NCBI RefSeq assembly: GCF_001682865.1
Contig: NZ_MAQX01000022.1
Coordinates: 793,639 to 857,638 of the forward strand
Direction of reading: 5' to 3'
DNA from: Bacillus sp. FJAT-26390
GTDB taxonomy: Bacteria; Bacillota; Bacilli; Paenibacillales; Paenibacillaceae
Length of the DNA: 64,000 nt
Position numbers and translations under genes: made by a program. The stretch's first letter is position 1, and each line of letters starts with the position of its first letter. The notes below the pieces were generated by a model. The model made no database searches and was not told the origin of the DNA. It was given only the letters and a program-made list of their open reading frames with translations. Below, in pieces: positions 15,301-20,500 of this stretch.

Positions 15301-17469
15301 CAAATGATGCCGATTGGCGCGGTTGGCGAGTTGTGTATTGCCGGAGCAGGGTTAGCGCGCGGTTACCTCCGCTTGCCGGAAATGACGGACGAGAAGTTTG
15401 TGGCGGATGCGTATCAGGCAGGTGCTCGCTTATACCGAACGGGAGACGCAGCCCGTTTTCTCCCTGACGGCAGAATTGATTACATCGGAAGAATAGATGA
15501 CCAGGTTAAGGTCCGAGGCTACCGAATCGAGCTTGGGGAAATCGAGGGAGCACTGCTGCAGTTGGCCCATGTGAAGGAAACGGTAGTCGTGGCTAGGGAC
15601 GACGATGGAAGCGGTAAGTATTTATGCGCATATGTCACTGCGGATGATGAATTGGAGCCAGCTGCCCTGCGAGATGAACTCTCGCAGCTGCTTCCAGATT
15701 ACATGCTGCCAGCTTTCATCGTACTGCTGGATCGCCTTCCGGTGACGGCTAACGGCAAGGTAGACCGCCGAGCGTTGCCTGCTCCAGACCGTACAAGCAG
15801 CGGATTAGATCATTATCAGGCGCCTGTCGGTGACAAAGAACAGATTCTAGCCTTGATCTGGCAGGAGCTGCTTGGCGTTGAACGGGTCGGTACGAGGGAT
15901 CACTTCTTCCAGTTAGGCGGAGATTCGATTAAAGCGATACAAGCTGCGGCAAGGCTAAACAAGCACGGATTGCGTTTTGAAGTGCGCGACTTGTTCCGGT
16001 ATCCGACTATTGCGGAGCTGAGTCCACGTTTGAAGCTCATAGAGCGAACGATTTCACAGGCTGCAGTGGAAGGCGAGGTGCCGCTAACGCCGATTCAGCA
16101 TTGGTTTTTTGAAAACAGCTTTACCGATCAGCATTACTGGAACCAAACGGAGCTGATATACAGGCAAGAAGGCTTTGACGCTGACATGCTTCACCTGGTA
16201 TTCCACAAGCTGACACAGCACCACGATGCCCTGCGGTTCCGATTTGATGCTGACAGCAGCGGCAAGGTGAAGCAGCGCAACGAAGCTGCGGGCGGCGAGC
16301 ATTTCTCGCTGGAGCAATTTGATCTTCGGGGGCAGACCAACGAGCAGATTCAACTAGCCTTATTGCATGCGGCAGCAAAAATTCAGAGCAGCATGAATCT
16401 GACAGATGGGCCGCTTGTCAAGCTTGGCCTGTTCGTTACGGATGACGGTGACCATTTATTGATCACGATCCATCATTTGGTGGTAGACGGCGTATCATGG
16501 CGTATCTTATTCGAGGATTTGGAGGAAGCGTACCGGCAGGCAGAGCTAGGCCAGACTATCGTACTCCCTGACAAAACGGATTCTTACCGGTATTGGGCTG
16601 AACAGCTTTCCAGCTATGCTGGCAGCGAGCAGCTGCGAAGCGAAGCTGCCTATTGGGAAAAGCTTGGGCAAACGGAAATTGTTGAGCTGCCTAAGGATAA
16701 GCATTCGTCCGATAATCGCGTGAAGCATATGCGCAGCATTGGCAGAGAGCTTAGCGAGGAGGCTACCGACAAGCTTTTGAAGGGCGCCCATGAAGCTTAC
16801 CGAACGGAAATGAACGATCTGCTGATGGCAGCACTTGCTCTCGCATTGAAGGATTGGAGCAATGGCGATACGTTTGCGGTTAATTTGGAAGGGCATGGAC
16901 GCGAAGCGTTTACGGAAAAGCTGGACATTACGCGCACCGTAGGCTGGTTCACGTCACAGTTCCCAGTCATTCTCGAAACGAAGCAAGCAGGCGACCTTGG
17001 TTATCTGATTAAGCTGACCAAAGAAATGCTTCGTAAAGTGCCGAACAAGGGGCTCGGTTACGGCATTTTGAAGTTTATGTCAGATATGCGCCAACGCTTT
17101 GAGCTGGAACCGGAAATTTCGTTCAATTATTTGGGGCAATTCGGCGGCGACTCCGAAAACGGAAGCAGCATGAGCATGTCTTCTTATGATTCCGGGTTGC
17201 CGTTCAGCATGGAATCAGAGCGCACGGTCTCGCTCGACGTGACGGGTCTTGTGTATGAAGGCAAGCTGAAGCTGGAGCTTCATTACAGCGAACAGGAATA
17301 CGAAGCTGCAACAGCTGAAGGATTGATCGACCTGCTGTTGAATCGTTTGCTCGAAATTATCGAGCATTGCGTCCTTAGGGAAACGCAGGAGCTCACGCCT
17401 AGCGACCTAGGCGATGGCGAGCTAACGCTGGAGGACCTTGATAGCATTTTGGAATCGATTGAGTTGTAA
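1..17469 (+). CDS. Nonribosomal peptide synthetase, six carrier domains, ends in E domain (5' partial)
   Basis: Multimodular NRPS that activates amino acids as adenylates, loads them on phosphopantetheinyl carriers and condenses them in order. The frame is open from base 1, inside the end of an A domain (A10 motif NGKIDR at about residue 20), so the real start lies upstream. Domains by approximate residue counted from base 7: A tail 1-28, T 40-112, C 130-560, A(Thr) 580-1075, T, C 1180-1610, A(Dab-like) 1630-2130, T, C 2230-2660, A(Orn) 2680-3180, T, C 3280-3715, A(unassigned) 3735-4220, T, C 4320-4755, A(Tyr-like) 4770-5262, T 5272-5340, E 5355-5820. Every C domain keeps HHxxxDG and every T domain its serine in GG(H/D/Q)S. 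The last about 25 residues (TPSD followed by an acidic helix) look like a donor COM docking helix. It is the first of four collinear NRPS genes visible here. Confidence 0.97.
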   Translation, partial: SYMVPSYFVQLEAFPLTANGKIDRRALPEPAAELGGTAAEYTAPRSDAELQLANIWQSVLGIERIGIRDNFFELGGDSLKAMVIMANLYKQRHVELPLRELFEAPTIEGLALRLSRYLQQQGARPQTIVPIQEQEYYEVSSAQKRMFLLQLMEEESTAYNLPGMLTIEGPLDADRVRHSLNMLVQRHEALRTSFVVMDGVPLQRVLAQLDLEVPMLDASVEQLPLVAREFIRPFDLYDAPLLRVLLVRLGEKLHALFVDMHHIISDGVSVQLFLQQFGAYYSGARLPALEIQYKDFSAWQNRKLRSEATQSDERYWLQQLSGELPVLAMPTDYPRPSVQSFAGARNWFHADAALTDAIRKLAADTGTTPFMVMFAAYQALLFKYTWQEDLIVGTPIAGRSVAEVEQVFGMFVNTLSIRSFPEENKTFLQFLQELKGTLFEAYEHQNYPFDALVEKLALGRDSSRNPLFDAMFVHMNNDIVEMEIGGLQLKVNELDEDIAKFDLLLEASEQADHIRFKLQYCRDLFKQETMDRLSVHYLNLLAAVTSAPETTLGSTSIISSEEKHLLLYGLHSAKADYPQTATIVALFEEQAAKTPDHIAVAYEGQALTYRELNAQANRLARTLRERGVSRNSLVAILVERSEKMIIGLLAIIKAGGAYVPIDPAYPADRIAFTLQDSGALVLLTEPAHLKKIEAYNGIAIDMQDEACYGEETSNLPLINEPDDLLYIIYTSGTTGLPKGVMITHRNVVRLLAHDRLQFEFGESDVWTLFHSYCFDFSVWEMYGALLFGGKTVIVPKHVAQNSAEFAELLRKERVTVLNQTPTAFYALIHDELKRADQELCIRYVIFGGEALSPAMLQPWREKYPNTRLINMYGITETTVHVTFKEIGDAEIAANISNIGKPIATLAAYILDKNKQLAPVGVVGELYIGGDGVALGYLNREELTAERFIMNPHVPGERIYRSGDLARMMPNGEMEYLGRIDHQVKIRGYRIELGEIESAILQVPNVREAAVVVSTDAHNQKILVAYYITEYRINDQEIRKYLSEHLPSYMIPSFFVELERMPLTSNGKLDRGALPAPQRSIAAAVQLEPRTPTEAAMVEIWKELLGAETIGVQDDFFHSGGHSLSAAMLAARILAAFHVKIPLRMIFKQPTIAEISALIDEAVQIEKPSGAHRLTVHSRVETAPVQDEYPLSSAQKRLFVLDRLEGAQAGTAYNLPAAIRITGQLNHVRLEQAFAQTVRRHESLRTSFRLENGNPVQRIHEDAHFAIHYISADEADIPQTVQQFIRPFDLSEPTLLRVCLAALSEDQHLLLVDMHHIISDGVSVAVIIDELIRGYAAEELPAPRLQYKDYAVWQQSWIDSEDYRSQEQYWLHALSGELPVLELPCDYTRPPVQSFEGESFSFEIDAALTERLTQLAAASGTTMYMLLLAAYKVLLFKYSGSEDVIVGTPVANRTHADVNDMIGMFVNTLAIRSYPSAEQTFNRYLQQVKDSALAAFEHQNYPFEEMLDKLAIRRDLSRNPIFDTMFSLNNVETVELAMDGVTFQTLTVEEKISKFDISVEALEKDGKIAFTVEYCTRLFREATARRFAGHFSQILEAVAMQPDIQLALVPLLTDGEKEQIIHLFNFTAMPSRQGATAISLFEEQAQRVPDRIAVSFGEERLTYSELNQRANQLARLLMEKGIGRDDRVAIFMDRKPRMVECILAIWKAGGAYVPVDPAYPLQRIADMILGSQAEIVLTESLFCSDEVKSVLPGAELISLDVIMDSLDSFPSSNVALEVKPEQLAYVLYTSGSTGKPKGAMLEHAGMLNHIEAMIEELKMKESCVMAQNAPHCFDISVWQFVTALTIGGKTVIYPDELISTPKSFISAIAKDGVTVLEVVVSFMSALLEMDLDEKLPALEHLIITGEAVKAQTARQWFERYPHIKLVNAYGPTEAADDVTLHILDRAPESDVMPIGKPVRNMRVYITDPHMNLLPIGVVGELCVSGIGVGRGYLNDPARTDKAFMKDPFHTEFAARLYRTGDLARWLPDGSLEYRGRIDHQVKIRGHRIECGEIEVQLLEHEAIKQVLVMDRSDSRNQKYLCAYFTADRILEPAELKELIASALPGYMVPSYFVPMDVFPLTPNGKVDRKALPAPSGDLLLAEYKAPSNEDERMLSEIWEDVLGVDRIGVMDHFFELGGHSLKAMVMLSHVSSRFGTDIPLRELFASPTIEGLAQALKAHGAARSAQDRAIPIARHMSLYPLSSEQKRLYILSQFEEGGSTSYHMSDALRIEGPLDHAKWLEAFRSIVRRHEILRTSFHSVDGEPFQKVHGHIELEMPVRAVEEHEVNEIVQQFVRPFHLDEPPLLRVELLKLSELQHILLIDMHHIVSDGESIRLLVDEFMKLYSGAQLPELKVQYKDFAVWQQERHSSDAMERQEDYWLNQFADGELPVLQLPTDYARPPVQSFEGDRFVFEAGEELLEELRSIAQDTGTTMYMLLLTAYYVLLSKYSGQQDIVIGTPVAGRTHVEVLNLAGMFVNTLAIRSKLAPGMSFLELLDQVKGATLEAFENQEYPFEELVDKLQLQRDFSRNPLFDTMFSHQMSDTEALVVNELTFVPYGMDNPTSKFDLSLDAVEMSNALHLEWEYSTKLFKRETIERAALHYMAIVKAAAADPQLRIEEIDYLSAEEKRQLLAEFNDTQRDYQTQLTFHELFALQAEQTPEHPAVTAGGISLTYLELDTRANRVAHALRGKGVAPESIVGVMVDRSVDMIVAALGVMKAGAAYLPIDSEYPKERIAYLLQDSQASVVITQRGQLESAELTGNILVMEEIEEAGGDGSEPISWSAPHHLAYIIYTSGTTGKPKGVMIEHRQYMNVALAWKEKYELEQFPVKLLQMASFSFDVFAGDMARALLSGGELIICPNDVKLDPASLYELMLKHKINIFESTPSLIAPLMQHIYENGLDVSFLKLLILGADSCPIVEFHKLLSRFGTQMRIINSYGVTEASIDSSYYEASISELPAAGNTPIGKPLPNMSYYVLDSAMKLLPVGVAGELYIGGAGVARGYFGREDLTAEKFVANPFISGDRLYRTGDLATWMQGGNLMFLGRDDHQVKVRGYRIELGEIEACLLKHPDIREAIVMAHEDAYKQKYLCAYIVSTSEPKLNEIQAHLIGELPVYMVPSQVVLLEQMPLTPNGKIDRKALPELAGSQLKSAEYAAPSTPAEKRLAEVMELVLGTTGIGVNDDFFQIGGHSLKAMTLVSHIHKAFGIAVPLRMIFEAPTIAMMGRHIDAAEESSASKFMAIQPIEWQETYELSSVQKRLYILNQIEGTGTSYNMPDAMIMEGHIDPARVEAALRTLIQRHESLRTSFHMQDGKAIQQVHHAAEFHVELSEALHAPDEELEQLTADFVRPFDLGQAPLMRAALVKLSEDRYLFLFDVHHIVSDGVSMGIILSEFAALYGGEALPELKLHYKDFAAWQNRQFTAAFLKEQEAYWLECLSGELPVLELPTDYPRPARQSFEGARVAFGSGIPLRDELNRLAAETGTTLYMVLFAAFNVLLAKYSGQSDLIVGTATAGRSHANLEGIVGMFVGTLALRTEVNAGFTFRDLLASVKARMVQAYEHQHYPFDQLVEKLQVKQDLSRNPVFNTMFILQNTDEQPFQLENVKLSPFEAKETMTKFDLTLEATETQDDLAFVLEYSSKLFSPSTAQRMSKHLIALIRSAVQQPDVKLSELRLLSREEEHRLIHAFNDTATVYDTDAKLLHELVESQARRTPELPAIIAGQASLTYKEWNGQANRLARTLRAKGAGPDRTVAILANRSIEMTVAILAVLKSGSAYVPIDPDYPQDRIRYMLEDSGSELLLTQGELASDIFYGGQTIDLLDSSCYSEDDTDLKQLNSPEHLAYVIYTSGTTGRPKGVMIEHRSIVNTIAWRAEEYRFSAGDRVLQILSYAFDAFAASFFAPMAAGGTSVIAMDEEAKDPLALKGCMTSQQITHFSTVPSLYAALLEMLSEKEAASLKAVTLGGEHVPVSMIEKSIALNDQLTLFNEYGPTESSVITTAEKGLLPGKKVTIGRPIANTRVYIVDEHMQLQPVGVYGELCIAGAGLARGYFNQPEMTAAKFVAGPFASGERIYRTGDLARWLEDGTIDFAGRLDNQVKIRGYRIELGEIEAHLMKLDMIKEAAVIARDDDSGQKYLCAYIVSDDELAVLDVRASMAQELPGYMVPAYFIQLSQLPLTPNGKLDPRALPAPDLELLGRLDYAAPADELEEKVAAIVQDLLQLERVGMADHFFMIGGQSLKAMQLVAQLYRAFNAEVPLRVIFESVAIRDIADFVRMSASSADLALQPVQPRENYPLSSAQKRLYVLDQLEVPGTGYNMPGVLRLKGALNRSKLEDSFQQLVNRHESLRTSFQTIESEPVQIVHKAAALQMEWMEGEEAEAIASIESFVRPFDLSEAPLLRVGLLKLSDEEHLLLFDMHHIVSDGISMNVLIQEFTQLYRGEEPAELKIQYKDFALWQHGLFEAGVMSKQEAYWTERFAGEIPALELATDFPRPAVRSLEGDYYDFEADGQLLRELKELASDTGTTLFMVLLAAYNVLLAKYTNQNDIVVGTPIAGRTHGDTEGLIGMFVSTLPMRNRPESGKTFLHFLNEVKQHAYEAYDNQDYPFESMVEKLQPYRDLSRNPLFDTVFILQNMDQEVLEMEQMTIEPFAYENKISKFDLTLAAVEEEDGLSLSWEYGTSLFRSETMERMSKHFIQTLREITRNPGIALTQIDMLDSAEKEQMLVAFNAAPSIQAPAETLHGLFELQAGLVPKQIALSLGSEQMTYEELNKRANRLARTLRERGVEAESVVGIMANRSFEMIVGMLAVLKAGGAYMPIDPAYPAERIAFMLENSEAEFVLSQAEWMEAAAHGTSAVWLDLCDASLYAIDGSNLSVGNRSSDLAYIIYTSGTTGKPKGVMVEHRSIAGNIWWRKEAYGLSGSDRVLQLFSFAFDGFVTSFYTPIVSGSTVILLEEDEAKDPVAIKNNIVEHGVTHFISVPSLYAGVLECLSAEEAATLRMVTLAGERVTDKVIALSKSVNDSIELINEYGPTESSVVATIERDLQPGCQVTIGRPISGTSIRILGADGQMMPIGAVGELCIAGAGLARGYLRLPEMTDEKFVADAYQAGARLYRTGDAARFLPDGRIDYIGRIDDQVKVRGYRIELGEIEGALLQLAHVKETVVVARDDDGSGKYLCAYVTADDELEPAALRDELSQLLPDYMLPAFIVLLDRLPVTANGKVDRRALPAPDRTSSGLDHYQAPVGDKEQILALIWQELLGVERVGTRDHFFQLGGDSIKAIQAAARLNKHGLRFEVRDLFRYPTIAELSPRLKLIERTISQAAVEGEVPLTPIQHWFFENSFTDQHYWNQTELIYRQEGFDADMLHLVFHKLTQHHDALRFRFDADSSGKVKQRNEAAGGEHFSLEQFDLRGQTNEQIQLALLHAAAKIQSSMNLTDGPLVKLGLFVTDDGDHLLITIHHLVVDGVSWRILFEDLEEAYRQAELGQTIVLPDKTDSYRYWAEQLSSYAGSEQLRSEAAYWEKLGQTEIVELPKDKHSSDNRVKHMRSIGRELSEEATDKLLKGAHEAYRTEMNDLLMAALALALKDWSNGDTFAVNLEGHGREAFTEKLDITRTVGWFTSQFPVILETKQAGDLGYLIKLTKEMLRKVPNKGLGYGILKFMSDMRQRFELEPEISFNYLGQFGGDSENGSSMSMSSYDSGLPFSMESERTVSLDVTGLVYEGKLKLELHYSEQEYEAATAEGLIDLLLNRLLEIIEHCVLRETQELTPSDLGDGELTLEDLDSILESIEL
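400..3480 (+). other. NRPS module 2: C-A(Thr)-T
   Basis: The C domain has HHIISDG near 781-801. Pocket residues aligned by eye to GrsA-Phe read DFWNIGMVHK, the standard threonine code. The carrier motif is unusual for this protein: HSGGHSLSA rather than LGGHSLKA. The C domain belongs by motif to the LCL type, so the upstream residue should be L-configured. Confidence 0.9.
3555..6650 (+). other. NRPS module 3: C-A(2,4-diaminobutyrate-like)-T
   Basis: Pocket residues read DIWEITADDK. This closely matches the DIWELTADDK code I associate with 2,4-diaminobutyrate A domains, with two acidic residues at the pocket base suited to a side-chain amine. The ectB gene at 51115-52398 supports a Dab supply. 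The assignment rests on one remembered code plus this context. Confidence 0.7.
6705..9790 (+). other. NRPS module 4: C-A(Orn)-T
   Basis: Pocket residues read DVGEIGSIDK, the ornithine code of gramicidin S/tyrocidine synthetases. The polymyxin Dab code differs mainly at the 301 position (S instead of G), so Orn is favoured over Dab. The C domain motif is HHIVSDGES. Confidence 0.8.
9850..12920 (+). other. NRPS module 5: C-A(unassigned X)-T
   Basis: Pocket residues read DAASTGEVIK, which I cannot assign. The T-G-E-V core resembles a leucine-type code (DGAYTGEVVK), but small residues at 236, 239 and 278 suggest room for a larger side chain. A bulky hydrophobic residue is the best guess. The carrier motif is IGGQSLKAM. 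Almost the same pocket recurs in module 7. Confidence 0.6.
12975..17469 (+). other. NRPS module 6: C-A(Tyr-like)-T-E
   Basis: Pocket residues read DGTITAEVVK, one residue from the tyrosine code DGTITAEVAK. The carrier motif LGGDSIKAI is the form typical of carriers that precede E domains. The E domain (from about 16070) has HHLVVDG and a conserved NYLGQF segment near 17128. The residue is therefore predicted to be passed on as D-Tyr. Confidence 0.82.
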
Positions 17470-17489
17470 TTTGCAGTTAATGCGGTCTA

Positions 17490-17521
17490 TCCTCTGGCAA
17501 ACCAATCGGTTTGCCGGAGGA
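17490..17521 (+). repeat. Stem-loop between the first two NRPS genes
   Basis: Inverted repeat with a 14-bp stem (TCCTCTGGCAAACC / GGTTTGCCGGAGGA, one G-U pair) and an AATC loop, in the 119-bp gap between the NRPS genes. No T-tract follows, so it does not look like a normal intrinsic terminator. It may be an mRNA stability or processing element, or a protein target. Confidence 0.75.
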
Positions 17522-17588
17522 CGGATGGCTGTTTCCCGAAGCAAGAGGATGGAAAAGGCGAATAAGCAAACTTCACGCGAGGTGAATA

Positions 17589-20500
17589 ATGAGTAAAGCA
17601 AATGCGATTCAGAAGGTTTATCCCCTTAGTCCGATGCAGGAGGGGATGTTGTTTCACTCCATTATGAACAGCGAGTCCAGCGCGTATTTTACGTTAATGG
17701 AAGCAACTTTAACCGGAAGCGTGGACCCCGAGCTGTTCGAGCAGTGTTTAAACGGCATCATAATCGAATTCGACATCTTGCGTACCGTGTTTGTCCATCA
17801 AAATTTGCCGCGGCCAAGGCAGGTTGTCCTTCATGAGCGCAGCACGAAGCTGCATGACGAGGATCTCCGCCATTTGACGGAGGCTGAACAAAATAAGTAT
17901 ATCGAGTGTTATAACGAGGCAAACCGATTACGCGGTTTTCAACTTTCGAAGGATGTGCTGCTTCGAGTCGCTTTGTTTCAGACAGCTGAGCATACCTATC
18001 GTTTAATGTGGAGCCATCATCATATTTTGATGGATGGCTGGGGCTTTGGCGTCGTCATTCAGCGGCTGCTTCAAATGTATGCCGCAAAACGTACAGGCGG
18101 CGCGATTCCGCCGGGTATCGTCTACCCATACGGCGATTACATAAAGTGGCTGGAAAATAGAAGCAAAGAAGAATCGCTTATTTATTGGAAAAACACGCTT
18201 GCAGGCTTTGAAGGGCAAACGTCATTGCCGCATCGCCCGCTTAGCGGTCCATCAGAACCATTTGAGCAGGGCCAGCATGAGTTTGCGATTGACGCAGCTT
18301 CAACGCTGCTCCTGACTCGAATGGCTGGTGGCTGCGGAGCAACATTGAACAGCGTGTTTCAAGCCATTTGGGCTGTGCTGCTCAGCAAATACAATCGGAC
18401 GAATGACGTCGTTTTTGGCTCAGTCGTGTCAGGGCGGCCTTCGGACGTACCTGGAATCGAGCAGATGGTCGGATTGTTCATCAATACGGTGCCGGTGCGC
18501 GTTCGCCGTACGGATGGTCTTACTTTCGCACAGCTGTTAACGAACATACAAGCCGATGCGGTTGAAATGGAGGCCCACAGCTATTTGCCGCTTTACGAGG
18601 TGCAAAACCAGTCTGAACTGAAGCACGCACTGCTCGATCATATTTTAATATTTGAAAATTATCCGCTCGGCAAGGATGTGGATGGCGAGCAGGCTGAGGA
18701 CATCATTGGCTTTCAGACACAGGTCGACCGCGTGTTTGAACAAACCAATTACGATTTGAACGTCGTTGTAGCTCCTGCTGACGAGCTGTCTATCAAATTT
18801 AGCTATAACAAGAATAGGTTCGATTGTGCCTTCATTCAGCGAGTGGAAGGACATCTGCGCGGCATCATTAATCAAATTTTAAATAACCCCGCTATAGCGC
18901 TGAGTGACCTTGTCGTTGTAACAACAGATGAGAAGCGGAAATTGACAGCAGTGTTTAATGCGACAAAACGGCACTTTGAGGAGCCGAAGCTCGTTCATGC
19001 CTTGTTCGAGAAGCAGGTGCGTCATACGCCGGAGCATATCGCTGTGATTGGAGCCGGCGTTGAGCTGACTTACCGGGAATTGAACACGGAGGCTAACCGG
19101 CTGGCGCGGACGTTGTTAGAGCATGGCGCCGCTGGACGCATCGTGGCGGTTATGACGGAGCCTTCTCCCGATCTGGCGGTTGCGCTGCTCGCTGTGCTCA
19201 AAGCGGGTGCGGCATATTTGCCGATCGATCCCGCGCTTCCAGCGGATCGTATCCGCTACATGCTCGAGGACAGCAAAGCATGCTGCGTGCTATCTGATCC
19301 CCACTTCGCGCAGCTTGCGGAAAGCTACGGAGGCAAGGTTATTGATATTAGCGATATAAGCGGCTATGCGGAGGATGCCTCCAATCTGGCTATTCAGGTA
19401 CAGCCGAATGATCTCGCCTATATCATTTACACATCAGGCACGACGGGTAAGCCTAAAGGGGTCATGATTGAGCATCGCAGCATTGCGAATACGCTGCTTT
19501 GGCGCAAAGCAGCGTACCTTTTCAGCCCTGAGGACCGAACGCTAGTCTTCTTGTCATTTGCGTTCGATGCTTTCGTCAGCACATTTTTCACACCGCTCCT
19601 TGCAGGCTCGTCCGTTTTATTAGCGAAGGCCGTGGAGGCTAAGGACCCGTCCGCGCTGAAGAGGCTGATTGCAACGAACCGAATTACGCATTTTAGCGCA
19701 GTGCCTGCGATGTTCCTAGCCATTCTGGATGTCATCGATCGCGAGGAAGCTATGTCGCTCAAAGCGGTAACTCTCGGCGGCGAGAAAGTTACGGAGGATG
19801 TCGTTAACCGTGCAAGAAGCATAAACCGAAACCTTGAGCTCATTAATGAATACGGGCCGACGGAAAACAGCGTTATCACGACTTGCTTGCGTCATGTCGA
19901 GGACGGAAGACGAATTACGATAGGCACACCGATTGCCAATACGCAGGTATGGATACTCGGTTCGGATAGGCAGCTTCAGCCAGTCGGCGCGGCTGGCGAG
20001 CTCTGCATTTCTGGCGAAGGAATTGCCCGGGGATATTTGAATCAGCCAGAGCTGATGGAGCAGCATTTTGTGCCGAATCCTTTCGCTGAAGGCGCTGGAT
20101 TGCTTTACCTTACAGGCGATCTAGCCCGGTGGTCAGAGGATGGCCAGATCGAATTTGTAGAGCGGATCGATCATCAGGTGAAGATTCGCGGCTATCGAAT
20201 CGAATTAGGCGAGATCGAAGCGGTGCTTCGCAAGCAGCCTGCGATTAAGGATGCTGCAGTGCTTGCTGTACAGGATGGCGCCGGATCAAAGCAGCTGTGT
20301 GCATATGTAACGGTAGAAGAAGGAGCGGAGTGGGGGGAAGCATCATTAAGAAAAGCACTCGGAACGGAGCTGCCTTCTTACATGAATCCGGCATATGTCA
20401 TGAGGCTAGAGCGTTTGCCTTATACGCCAAATGGGAAGCTGGACCGCAAGGCGCTGCCGCTTCCGGAAGCGAGCTTAGGAGGCCGGGCATATACAGCACC

